Shown: positions 27,433 to 35,311 of the stretch, piece by piece
Position numbering within the stretch: the stretch's first letter is position 1
Layout: each line of letters starts with the position of its first letter
Origin: Sphingobium sp. OAS761
Lineage (GTDB): Bacteria > Pseudomonadota > Alphaproteobacteria > Sphingomonadales > Sphingomonadaceae
Assembly (NCBI RefSeq): GCF_024168485.1
Contig: NZ_JALJVY010000009.1
Span: 1-64,000, forward strand
Reading direction: 5' to 3'
Length of the DNA stretch: 64,000 bases
Notes under the pieces: generated by a model
Database searches by the model: none
The model's input: the letters and a program-made list of their open reading frames with translations, nothing else
What the model was told of the DNA's origin: nothing
Program-made: the position numbers and the translations under genes

Positions 27433-27996
27433 TCAGTCCATGTGCCGGATGCCGACACGCAGATAGTCCCAGCCGGTGATCAGCGTCAGTATTGCCGCCG
27501 CCCAGAGGGTAACTAGGCCCACGGCCTGGACGAAGGGAAACTGGGGGACCGCCCCGGCCAGGATCAGGGCACCAAGCGCGATCAGCTGAAACGTCGTCTT
27601 CCATTTGGCGAGCCGGGACACAGGCATGGATACCTGAAGCCCGGCCAGGAATTCGCGCAGGCCCGACACCGCGATTTCGCGCAGCAGGATGATCATCGCG
27701 GCGATGATGTGGAACCCGGCAATGTCGCGCGTAGCACCCAGCATCAGGATCACGGCACCGACCATGATCTTGTCGGCGATCGGATCTAGAAAAATACCCA
27801 GCTTGGATACGGCCCCCTGCGCCCTTGCAAGATAGCCGTCGAAATAGTCGGTGATGCCCATCAGGCAATAGAGCGCGAAAGCCAGGGCGTAACCGGTGGT
27901 CCAGCGCGCGCCCAATTCTGCGGGCCAGAGCAACGCGACCAGCAGCGGAACCGTAAATATGCGCGAGAGCGTCAGCAGGTTGGGCAGCGTCAGCAT
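27433..27996 (-). CDS. pgsA: CDP-diacylglycerol--glycerol-3-phosphate 3-phosphatidyltransferase
   Basis: This 187-residue membrane enzyme makes phosphatidylglycerophosphate. The CDP-alcohol phosphotransferase signature is visible as DYFDGYLAR followed by GIFLDPIADK, and the N terminus reads LTLPNLLTLSRIFTVP as in PgsA. Several membrane segments follow. I used the ATG at 27996 because similarity begins there; the frame extends to 28077. It is the first gene of a pgsA-moaD-moaE run, divergent from the MFS gene. Confidence 0.95.
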   Translation of the reverse strand: MLTLPNLLTLSRIFTVPLLVALLWPAELGARWTTGYALAFALYCLMGITDYFDGYLARAQGAVSKLGIFLDPIADKIMVGAVILMLGATRDIAGFHIIAAMIILLREIAVSGLREFLAGLQVSMPVSRLAKWKTTFQLIALGALILAGAVPQFPFVQAVGLVTLWAAAILTLITGWDYLRVGIRHMD

Positions 27997-28129
27997 GGGC
28001 GCGGACTGCCACAGTCCGGCGCCCCATACAAGCGGGGCGGTGAGCAATAGCACATGCGCATTGGACAGAGACGACACCAGCCGCTAGACCCCGCTCCGGT
28101 CGCTAACGGAAAAGAAGACCCCCCATTCC

Positions 28130-29440
28130 ATGCAAGCCTCTCTCAGGCTCCTGAACAAGCGCCGTTTTCTGCCGCTTTTCATCACTCAGTTGCTTGGCGC
28201 GTTCAACGACAACCTGTTCAAGAATGCGATGGTGCTGTTCGTCGTCTATCAGGTCTATAACGACGAAAAGTCGGAAACCTGGTTCAGTGCGCTGGCGACC
28301 GGCCTGTTCATCCTGCCGTTTTTTCTGCTTTCCGCCCTTTCGGGGCAACTGGCCGATCAGCGGGACAAGGCGGTGATCATCCGCTGGGTCAAGGCCGCGG
28401 AAATCGGCATCATGCTGGTGGGCGCAACGGGTCTTGGGCTGATCTGGGGCGGTATCGCCGTCCACACGCTCGCCATTCCCCTGTTGCTGGCCGCCCTCTT
28501 TTCGATGGGCGTCCATTCGACTTTCTTCGGTCCGATCAAATATGCGATCCTGCCGCAGCATCTTCATGATGAGGAAGTGCTGGGAGGAACCGGACTGGTC
28601 GAAGCGGGAACCTACATCGCAATCCTGGCCGGCACCATCCTGGCCGGAATCATCCCGGTGGAAGCGGCGGCAGCCGGCATTATCATTACGGCGATCATCG
28701 GCTATCTGGCAGGCCGGGCGGTCCCTTCCGCGCCATCGCTGCTGGAACGGCAAGCCATCGATTTCCACATTATCCGCTCGTCTATCGCACTGGTGCGGGG
28801 CACCATGCATATCCGCCGATTGTTCCTGGCGATCATGGCGATCAGCCTGTTCTGGGCCGTCGGATCGATCCTCTTCATTCAGTTTCCACCGTTGGTGAAG
28901 AACGTCCTGACCGCCGACAAGCCGGTGGCGAGCCTGTTTCTGGCGATCTTTTCCATCGGTATCGCCATCGGGTCGGTCGCAATCAATCGGCTCCTCAATG
29001 GACATGTCTCGGCGAAATATGCGCCGGCATCGGTCCTGGGCATGGGACTGTGCGTCGTGGCATTTCATGTCGTTTGCGATCTTTGGACACCCGTTGGCGA
29101 CGGCCGCATGCTTTCCTTGTCGGAATTCATGGTTCATCCGCTGGCCGTGCCGTTATCGCTCAGCCTTCTGGGCGTCGCCACGTTCGGCGGGATGTTCGTG
29201 GTGCCGCTCTACGCCTTCCTGACGACCACGGTGGAAAAGTGCGAGGCGGCGCGAACCGTTGCCGCGAACAATATCGTAAATTCCGGGGCTATGGTGATCG
29301 GGTCGGTTGCGGCCATCGGATTGAGCATGGCCGGAATGTCGGTGGTAAAACAGCTTTTGCTGGTCGCGGCGCTGTCGATTCCCTGCGCATGGATGGCGCA
29401 GAAGCTTCACCGGGCCTGCGACGGGCCCGTTTGTGATTGA
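28130..29440 (+). CDS. MFS transporter, LplT/Aas N-domain-like
   Basis: This 436-residue protein has 12 predicted membrane segments. The opening LLNKRRFLPLFITQLLGAFNDNLFKN and SGQLADQRDKAVIIR loop, and the FFGPIKYAILPQHLHDEEV segment, match the MFS proteins related to lysophospholipid transporter LplT. In many alphaproteobacteria this domain is fused to a PlsC acyltransferase and an acyl-ACP synthetase; here it stops after the transporter and neither partner follows. Substrate is therefore inferred from the family only. It is divergent from pgsA, another phospholipid gene. Confidence 0.85.
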   Translation: MQASLRLLNKRRFLPLFITQLLGAFNDNLFKNAMVLFVVYQVYNDEKSETWFSALATGLFILPFFLLSALSGQLADQRDKAVIIRWVKAAEIGIMLVGATGLGLIWGGIAVHTLAIPLLLAALFSMGVHSTFFGPIKYAILPQHLHDEEVLGGTGLVEAGTYIAILAGTILAGIIPVEAAAAGIIITAIIGYLAGRAVPSAPSLLERQAIDFHIIRSSIALVRGTMHIRRLFLAIMAISLFWAVGSILFIQFPPLVKNVLTADKPVASLFLAIFSIGIAIGSVAINRLLNGHVSAKYAPASVLGMGLCVVAFHVVCDLWTPVGDGRMLSLSEFMVHPLAVPLSLSLLGVATFGGMFVVPLYAFLTTTVEKCEAARTVAANNIVNSGAMVIGSVAAIGLSMAGMSVVKQLLLVAALSIPCAWMAQKLHRACDGPVCD

Positions 29441-29468
29441 CAGGCGACCGGTGAGCGATGGCGCGGGT

Positions 29469-29666
29469 TCAGAAAATGAAGCTGTAGAACGCCGTGAAGA
29501 ACGCGCAGAAGCTGAGGGCGAAGAGTTTCCAGTCCTGATCGTCGTCCACCCGTTTGCGCGGCGCGCCCGCTGCCGGGTCGGCGGCGCGCAGCACATGGGC
29601 CGGCAAACGCTGGCGAAAGGGATGGCGTGCCGATTCCGACGTGAGGACAAGAGGGCGTGTTCGCAT
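29469..29666 (-). CDS. Small hypothetical protein with C-terminal membrane segment
   Basis: I do not recognise a named family. From the ATG at 29666 it is 65 residues; a GTG at 29672 is in frame. The N-terminal half is Arg-rich, followed by DDDQDWKLFA and one C-terminal hydrophobic aromatic segment (LFALSFCAFFTAFYSFIF) that ends the protein, an architecture I associate with small sphingomonad membrane proteins. No strong ribosome binding site. The stretch from 29441 to 29774 holds no other gene. Confidence 0.6.
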   Translation of the reverse strand: MRTRPLVLTSESARHPFRQRLPAHVLRAADPAAGAPRKRVDDDQDWKLFALSFCAFFTAFYSFIF

Positions 29667-29727
29667 GGTCACTGGTTAACGTCTGATTTACCATTTAGGC
29701 CACGGCGAAAGATGGTTAATTTGCCAC

Positions 29728-29744
29728 TGTCCCGCGGCGGGACA
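29728..29744. repeat. Short GC-rich hairpin ahead of the penicillin-binding protein gene
   Basis: TGTCCCG and CGGGACA form a perfect 7-bp inverted repeat with a 3-base centre, immediately upstream of the CTGTAT operator candidate. It could be a protein site; it lacks a T-run. Confidence 0.35.
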
Positions 29745-29751
29745 TGCTTGA

Positions 29752-29773
29752 CTGTATCATTTGAATAATACAG
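29752..29773. promoter_or_regulatory. Inverted repeat CTGTAT-N10-ATACAG
   Basis: CTGTAT (29752-29757) and ATACAG (29768-29773) flank ten bases and end two bases before the ATG of the penicillin-binding protein at 29775. The same half-sites with the same spacing recur at 32938-32959. A bound protein here would block translation start or transcription of the gene. Confidence 0.5.
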
Positions 29774-29774
29774 C

Positions 29775-31820
29775 ATGACCGAACCCATGCAGGAATCGAC
29801 ATCAGCGGAAACCACGGCGATATCGTCGAGGGAGTTCGGCGCGGGGCCACCAAGCGCCTTCGCCCCGGTCCCGCCCTGGCGACGGCGTCTTCAGATTGTC
29901 GGCTGGCTGGCGGTAGCGGCGCTGGCGCTGCTGATGATCGTCGTCGCGTGGCTGGCCGTGACCGCACCCCTGTCCCAATCGCTCCGGCCCATCGCTCCGC
30001 CCAGCATCAGCCTGATGTCGGCGGACGGGCATCTGATTGCCCGGCGCGGCGCGGTGATCGACAAGCCTGTGACGATGGCACGGCTGCCCGGCCATGTGCC
30101 GCAGGCCTTCATGGCGATCGAGGACCGGCGGTTCCGCAGTCATTGGGGGATCGATCCACGCGGCATCGCACGGGCCGCATGGCACAATCTCTGGTCGGAC
30201 GGTGCCTCGCAGGGCGGCAGCACGATCACGCAGCAACTGGCGAAGGGCGTTTTCCTTTCCAGCGACCGTACCTTTGGGCGCAAGGCCCGCGAGGCGCTGA
30301 TCGCGCTCTGGCTGGAAGCCTGGCTGACCAAGGACCAGATCATGGAGCGGTACCTCTCCAACGTCTATTTCGGCGACAATGTTTATGGCTTGCGGGCGGC
30401 CGCACGCCATTATTTCAATCGCACGCCTGAACGGTTGACCATCCCGCAGGCCGCGATGCTGGCCGGATTGCTCAAGGCGCCATCGCGCCTGGCGCCGACC
30501 GGGAATTTGAAAGGCGCGCGGGCGCGCGCGGCCCTGGTGACGCAGGCCATGGTCGACGCGGGCTATCTGACTCAGGCGGAACGCAACGCGCTGCCCCCGG
30601 CGCGTCTCAACGTGCATGAAGAGCCCGATGCTACCAGCGGCACCTATTTTGCCGATTGGGTCCTGTCCGATGCGCGCGACCGCGCCGGCGCCGTCTATGG
30701 CGAACAACAGGTCGCGACCACGCTGGACTGGCGCGTCCAGCGTCTCGCCGAAGCGGCGGTGCGGCGCGCGCCCCTGGGGGATGCGCAGGCCGCTCTGGTC
30801 GCGATGAAACCAGATGGCAGCGTCGTGGCCATGGTGGGTGGTAAGAATTATGCCAAGAGCGGTTTCAACCGGGCTGTCCAGGCAAAGCGGCAGCCCGGAT
30901 CGACCTTCAAGCTGTTCGTCTATCTGGCGGCATTTCGTGCAGGAATGAGCCCTGACGATATGATCGACGATACGCCGATCACGACCGGTACCTATCGTCC
31001 GACCAATCATGGCAGCAAATATCGGGGACGAATCACGCTGCGGCAGGCGTTCGCCGCGTCCAGCAACGTGGCGGCGGTACGTCTGGCGCAGAAGGTCGGG
31101 ATCGACAATGTGATCAAGGTGGCACGTGACCTGGGCGTCACGGTGCCGCTGACCGAGGATCTGAGTCTGGCCCTGGGAACATCGGAAGTGCCGCTGATCG
31201 AACTTGCGCAGGCTTATGCGGCGGTGGCAGCGGGCAGCTATCCGGTTGTTGCCCATGGTCTGCCACCCGAAGAGCAGGGCTGGTTCGACCGGCTGGTCAA
31301 ACGCCAGCGCGCATTCAGCGACGATCAGCTTGAAATGATCCGGGACCTCCTGTCGTCAGCCGCCAATCGCGGCACCGGCAGCGCGGCAGCCTTGCGCACC
31401 CGCACTTTCGGAAAAACGGGCACGACGCAGGATAGTCGCGATGCAATATTTGTCGGTTATGCCGGCGGCCTGGTGACAGCAGTCTGGATCGGCAACGACG
31501 ACAATGGCCCGCTGCCGGGTGGTGCGGCGGGCGGCGGCGTGCCGGCGCGGATTTGGCGCAATTTCATGAGCGGGGCGATCAACGAGCCGGTCGAGGATGC
31601 GCCGGCGGAAGCGCAGGACCCGGATCTGGTGAACGCCATCGCCAATGTCACGGTGGAAACCGGCATCGGCAATATCGGGATAGGCGTCGATCCGGGCGGC
31701 ATGACCGTAAACATCGGGGGCAATCAGTTGCGTCTGCCGGCGGATGGTCTGCCGGCAGACGACACGCCGCCGCCAAGGATCGCCCCTACATTGCCCGCCG
31801 ACAACGAGAACCAACCCTGA
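29775..31820 (+). CDS. Class A penicillin-binding protein (PBP1A type)
   Basis: This 681-residue bifunctional enzyme polymerises and crosslinks peptidoglycan. A membrane anchor at about 40-63 follows a Pro-rich cytoplasmic tail. The GT51 domain has the catalytic Glu116 in IEDRRF and QGGSTITQQLAKG (146-158). The transpeptidase domain has Ser376 in PGSTFK, SSN at 429-431 and KTGTT at 547. A Gly/Asp/Pro-rich tail ends the protein. No ribosome binding site of usual strength is seen because the inverted repeat occupies that position. Confidence 0.95.
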   Translation: MTEPMQESTSAETTAISSREFGAGPPSAFAPVPPWRRRLQIVGWLAVAALALLMIVVAWLAVTAPLSQSLRPIAPPSISLMSADGHLIARRGAVIDKPVTMARLPGHVPQAFMAIEDRRFRSHWGIDPRGIARAAWHNLWSDGASQGGSTITQQLAKGVFLSSDRTFGRKAREALIALWLEAWLTKDQIMERYLSNVYFGDNVYGLRAAARHYFNRTPERLTIPQAAMLAGLLKAPSRLAPTGNLKGARARAALVTQAMVDAGYLTQAERNALPPARLNVHEEPDATSGTYFADWVLSDARDRAGAVYGEQQVATTLDWRVQRLAEAAVRRAPLGDAQAALVAMKPDGSVVAMVGGKNYAKSGFNRAVQAKRQPGSTFKLFVYLAAFRAGMSPDDMIDDTPITTGTYRPTNHGSKYRGRITLRQAFAASSNVAAVRLAQKVGIDNVIKVARDLGVTVPLTEDLSLALGTSEVPLIELAQAYAAVAAGSYPVVAHGLPPEEQGWFDRLVKRQRAFSDDQLEMIRDLLSSAANRGTGSAAALRTRTFGKTGTTQDSRDAIFVGYAGGLVTAVWIGNDDNGPLPGGAAGGGVPARIWRNFMSGAINEPVEDAPAEAQDPDLVNAIANVTVETGIGNIGIGVDPGGMTVNIGGNQLRLPADGLPADDTPPPRIAPTLPADNENQP

Positions 31821-31833
31821 CGGCGTGGGCGGT

Positions 31834-32892
31834 TCAGGCGGGCGCGCGTTCCAGGTAGGGAAGCCGGCTGGTCAGCGCCGGCGGCAGGCCGCCGACGATT
31901 ATCGCCCGGGCGTGATGCCACAGTGCCGAGAGGAGCAGCAGCGCGGAACCGATCACCAGTGCGGTGAGCGCCCAGGACAATTCGACCGCCCCGGCCTGCT
32001 TGAACAAGGCATATAGGGCGAACAGGACATAGGCGAGGCTGGACACCAGCAGCGCGCGGCGGTCGATGGCCAGCGCGACCAGGCCGAATATGACGTAAAG
32101 CGCTATGACGGTCAGGGCCTTGCCGCCGCTGATCTCGTCGCCGTTCAGGACGCCCAGCAGATGGAACAGCGAATGGGCGATCATCGGCGCCGCCGCCAGA
32201 TGCAGCCAGAAGGCCACGTCGGACCGGCGGGTCATGCGTGCCCGGTCCGACATGTCCCAATGCATCGCCAACAGGAATATGGCGACGCCCGCTGCAAGCA
32301 GCAGCAGGAAGGGCAGGATATGGTCGTCGGGAAATGCCGCAAGTATCAGGCCCGCGACGACGGCGGCGCCCGCGGTGGCCCCGGCCGCCACGGTGATCGG
32401 GACCATGAACCGCCGCCAGTGCAGCCAGGCCGCGCCCGCGCTGATGGCGGCAACGCCAGACAGGATCAGTGACGCCGTCCTGTCGTCGGCATCGGCGAAT
32501 ATCTGCGTAATGAGAGCACCCAGTGCGAACGCGACGCCGCCCACATAGCCGAGCAGCAAGAGAATTGAAGGCAGCGCCATCCGCCGCTGACGCGTGAAAT
32601 ATTCGGCAAGGCCCCAGCTGGTCGCTGCCACCAGCAGGCCAGACATGAAGGCGGGGTGATGATCCGCCGCCCCGAATCGCAGCTCGTTGCCCAGCCAGCC
32701 GACCGCGACCAGCAGGATCACGCTCGCGATTGCCACGAAAATATCATTGAAGCCCGTCAGCAGTCGAAAATGCTCTTCATCGACCACCGGGCTGGCACGT
32801 AATCGTGCGACATGATCGCGGAGCGCCAATGCCGCCTCCGGCGACAATATACCGGCCGCTACGGCATCCTGCAAATCGCTCTCGCTATACAT
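31834..32892 (-). CDS. DUF2157 family membrane protein
   Basis: This 352-residue protein begins with a soluble helical DUF2157 stretch (LQDAVAAGILSPEAALALRDHV) followed by about nine to ten membrane segments. The family is common in sphingomonads and other proteobacteria and has no assigned function. It converges on the penicillin-binding protein gene with only 13 bp between stops, and is divergent from the nitronate monooxygenase-like gene across a region with a strong inverted repeat. Confidence 0.85.
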   Translation of the reverse strand: MYSESDLQDAVAAGILSPEAALALRDHVARLRASPVVDEEHFRLLTGFNDIFVAIASVILLVAVGWLGNELRFGAADHHPAFMSGLLVAATSWGLAEYFTRQRRMALPSILLLLGYVGGVAFALGALITQIFADADDRTASLILSGVAAISAGAAWLHWRRFMVPITVAAGATAGAAVVAGLILAAFPDDHILPFLLLLAAGVAIFLLAMHWDMSDRARMTRRSDVAFWLHLAAAPMIAHSLFHLLGVLNGDEISGGKALTVIALYVIFGLVALAIDRRALLVSSLAYVLFALYALFKQAGAVELSWALTALVIGSALLLLSALWHHARAIIVGGLPPALTSRLPYLERAPA

Positions 32893-32934
32893 TTCCCTGC
32901 TCCTGACGACATTAAGTCCTGGGGCATTCTATCA

Positions 32935-32962
32935 CTACTGTATTATGCTATCAATACAGTAG
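32935..32962. promoter_or_regulatory. Perfect 10-bp inverted repeat in a divergent promoter region
   Basis: CTACTGTATT (32935-32944) and AATACAGTAG (32953-32962) are perfect arms with an 8-bp centre. The inner part, CTGTAT-N10-ATACAG, is the same half-site and spacing as at 29752-29773. It lies 42 bp from the DUF2157 start and 67 bp from the nitronate monooxygenase-like start, so it could control both. Confidence 0.6.
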
Positions 32963-33028
32963 AATTGGCTCTTTTCCGTTGGGCAAGCTGTGTTAGCGCG
33001 GATGTCCCATTCGGAAGGATTGCAATTC

Positions 33029-33961
33029 ATGACCCTGCCTTCAGAGCTCAAGGACCGTCTTTCGCTGCCGCTTATCGGTTCGCCAATGTTCATCATTTCG
33101 CAGCCGGATCTGGTCATCGCCCAATGCCGCGGCGGGATTGTGGGGGCCTTTCCGTCGCTGAACGCGCGACCGTCCGGCCAGTTTGAGGCATGGTTGCAGC
33201 GGTTGGGGGAAGAATTGGGCGACGCGGATGCGCCTTTTGCCGTCAATCTTATCGTGCACCGGACGAACAAGCGGCTGGAGGAGGACCTGGCGCTGTGCGT
33301 GCGCTACCGCGTGCCGGTTGTCATCACGTCGCTCGGCGCGCAGGAGCGGGTGAACGAAGCGGTACACAGCTATGGCGGCATCGTGCTGCACGATGTCATC
33401 AGCAACGCCTTCGCGCGCAAGGCGATCGCCAAGGGCGCCGATGGCCTTGTCGCCGTGGCCGCAGGCGCCGGCGGCCATGCCGGGACGTTATCGCCGTTCG
33501 CGCTGGTGCAGGAAATCCGGCAATGGTTCGACGGCCCGCTCGCGCTTTCGGGTGCGATCGCTACCGGCCGTGCGATCGCGGCCGCGCGGATGATGGGGGC
33601 CGATCTGGGCTACATGGGGTCGCCGTTCATCGCGACGCGCGAGGCGAATGCGGATGCGGCCTACAAGCAGATGATCGTGGATGGCCGCGCCGAAGACATC
33701 GTCTATTCCGACGTATTCACGGGCGTCCATGGAAACTATCTTCGCCCCAGCATCGTGGCAGCCGGGCTCGATCCCGATGCCCTGCCAGAGGCAAAGGATA
33801 TGGATTTCGCCGCGCTCGCGGGCGAAGGGACCAAGGCTTGGCGCGACATTTGGGGGGCGGGGCAGGGGATTGGCGCCATCGACGCGGTTCAGCCGGCGGC
33901 GGATTTCATAACCCGGCTGATATCGGACTATCGCGCCGCTGTTGAAGATTTCAGGCCCTGA
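33029..33961 (+). CDS. Nitronate monooxygenase / 2-nitropropane dioxygenase-like flavoprotein
   Basis: This 310-residue FMN enzyme has a TIM-barrel with family landmarks: LPLIGSPMFIISQPDLVIAQ at the N terminus, FAVNLIVH, the glycine-rich GADGLVAVAAGAGGHAGT with the catalytic-type histidine, and LALSGAIATGRAIAAARMMGADLGYMGSPF. The ATG at 33029 has GGAAGGA upstream. Family members oxidise alkyl nitronates; some act on other substrates, so the assignment is to family. It may be controlled by the upstream inverted repeat. Confidence 0.9.
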   Translation: MTLPSELKDRLSLPLIGSPMFIISQPDLVIAQCRGGIVGAFPSLNARPSGQFEAWLQRLGEELGDADAPFAVNLIVHRTNKRLEEDLALCVRYRVPVVITSLGAQERVNEAVHSYGGIVLHDVISNAFARKAIAKGADGLVAVAAGAGGHAGTLSPFALVQEIRQWFDGPLALSGAIATGRAIAAARMMGADLGYMGSPFIATREANADAAYKQMIVDGRAEDIVYSDVFTGVHGNYLRPSIVAAGLDPDALPEAKDMDFAALAGEGTKAWRDIWGAGQGIGAIDAVQPAADFITRLISDYRAAVEDFRP

Positions 33962-33972
33962 GCATGGTCGGC

Positions 33973-34851
33973 TCAGAAAAAGCCACGCAATTCCTCGATA
34001 AAACGGTCGAACTGGTCGTGATGCAGCCAGTGGCCAGCATCCGTGAATTCGACCAGGCGGGCGTCGCGGAAATGACTCATCCGCCCATCGGTGGCGGGGT
34101 TTGACGCCCAGCTGTCCAACCCCAGGCACAGCAGCGAAGGACAGGTGATCCGCGACCAGAAGGCAGGCAGGTCTTCTTCCGACCCGTTATGGGGCGCCTG
34201 ATCGTGCAGATAGGGATCGAATTTCCAGCTATAGCTGCCATCCTCGTTCCGGTTGACGCCATGCAAGGTCAGATGCATTGCCTGTTCGACCGAAAGTTGC
34301 TCGTTGCGTTCCCGCATGCGTCCGACCGCTGCTTCTATCGTGGGATAACGGCGCGGTGCCCGGCTTGCGCGGTTCCGCCGCGATGTCATCCATCCCCGCC
34401 AGACGTCAACCGGTGCCTGCTCCGCTTTTTCCTTGGCCCGTTCCGGCGACAGGCCCAGCCCCTCGATTGCGACGATCTTGCTTACCTTGTCGGGAAACAG
34501 GCCCGCGAAACGCAGCGCGATCGATCCGCCCAGCGAATGGCCGACGATATGCACCGGGGACCGATCGAGAAGATCGACCAGCAGCGCCAGATCATAGACG
34601 AAGTTGGCGGTCAGATATGAGCCGTCCGTCGACCAGCCGCTGTCGCCATGGCCGCGCAAGTCGGGTGTAATGACGTGATAGTCCCGTTCCAGCGCCCGGG
34701 CGGTCCAGTCCCAGCTTCGCGCATGGTCGAACGCGCCGTGCAATAGAATGACGACGGGAGCCGAGGGATTGCCCCAGTCCAGATAATGAAGGCGTGTTCG
34801 CAGCGATGTGAAGAAGCGCGAAGACGGTGTCGGATGGGTGGGCGTATCCAT
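33973..34851 (-). CDS. Alpha/beta hydrolase
   Basis: This 292-residue alpha/beta-hydrolase has the oxyanion motif LLHGAFDHARSWD, strand-4 DLRGHGDSGWS, the nucleophile Ser in GHSLGGS, an acid candidate in LGLDSW and the catalytic His in TDAGHWLHHDQ. The lid region (about 150-220) is helical and Arg-rich. Substrate is unknown; the sequence is of the epoxide-hydrolase/lactonase-like group. It converges on the nitronate monooxygenase-like gene. Confidence 0.88.
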   Translation of the reverse strand: MDTPTHPTPSSRFFTSLRTRLHYLDWGNPSAPVVILLHGAFDHARSWDWTARALERDYHVITPDLRGHGDSGWSTDGSYLTANFVYDLALLVDLLDRSPVHIVGHSLGGSIALRFAGLFPDKVSKIVAIEGLGLSPERAKEKAEQAPVDVWRGWMTSRRNRASRAPRRYPTIEAAVGRMRERNEQLSVEQAMHLTLHGVNRNEDGSYSWKFDPYLHDQAPHNGSEEDLPAFWSRITCPSLLCLGLDSWASNPATDGRMSHFRDARLVEFTDAGHWLHHDQFDRFIEELRGFF

Positions 34852-35311
34852 ACAGTCCTTTTGGGGCTGGAGGAAAGGTCATCCAACTCCTTTGGGCAAG
34901 TAGGCCATGCTTGCAAGTGCGAATGAAGGAAAAGTATGACTTTTCCTGTATTTCGAGGATATCGATGAAGAAAATTGTTGCCGCGCGGCGAAAATTTGCG
35001 TGGCCATGACGCTGCTTCCTGACCTGCCGGGAGCGGGTGTTGCCAATCGACTGACCGGCTGTCCGGAGTCTCGACGGGCCGCCTGGACTCGCCGGCCGGT
35101 GGTGATGTCGAGGCGCTCGCCCCGATTGTAAACACCTCGGACCGGCCATCTCTACTGCTGTCAGGGCGCCACGGCATGGCAGGCATGGGGAACGGAAGGT
35201 GCAAGTAGCATGAGGCGCCTCGTTCCGGGGCCGCAGGATGCCATGCCTATTGTCATCGCGAGCCCGAAAGCCCCGCTTGTGCGACGAAGCGACCTCGCTT
35301 ACATCGCCCCA
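34852..35311. other. 460-bp intergenic region between the hydrolase and alaS genes
   Basis: No open frame here has a protein signature on either strand; long frames crossing it are antisense to alaS. It holds the 34927-34947 palindrome and an A+T-rich patch near 34930-34980 that suits promoters, then G+C-rich sequence without recognised features up to alaS. Confidence 0.5.
34927..34947. promoter_or_regulatory. 9-bp inverted repeat (candidate operator)
   Basis: AGGAAAAGT (34927-34935) and ACTTTTCCT (34939-34947) are perfect arms around ATG. It sits 76 bp upstream of the hydrolase start at 34851 in an A+T-richer patch, as operators do. No regulator gene is adjacent. Function inferred. Confidence 0.4.

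Noticed and set aside
28130..29440. Truncated Aas-type fusion (MFS-PlsC-acyl synthetase)
   Set aside because: The frame ends cleanly after the transporter fold and no remnant of PlsC or AMP-binding motifs is visible in the following 300 bp.
32935..32962. LexA box
   Set aside because: The CTGT...ACAG edges are suggestive, but the spacing is CTGT-N14-ACAG rather than the gammaproteobacterial CTG-N10-CAG, and alphaproteobacterial LexA uses a GTTC-type direct repeat.
34852..35311. A recA remnant or small gene between the hydrolase and alaS
   Set aside because: recA often precedes alaS in relatives, but none of the frames here shows RecA motifs, and the short frames lack ribosome binding sites.
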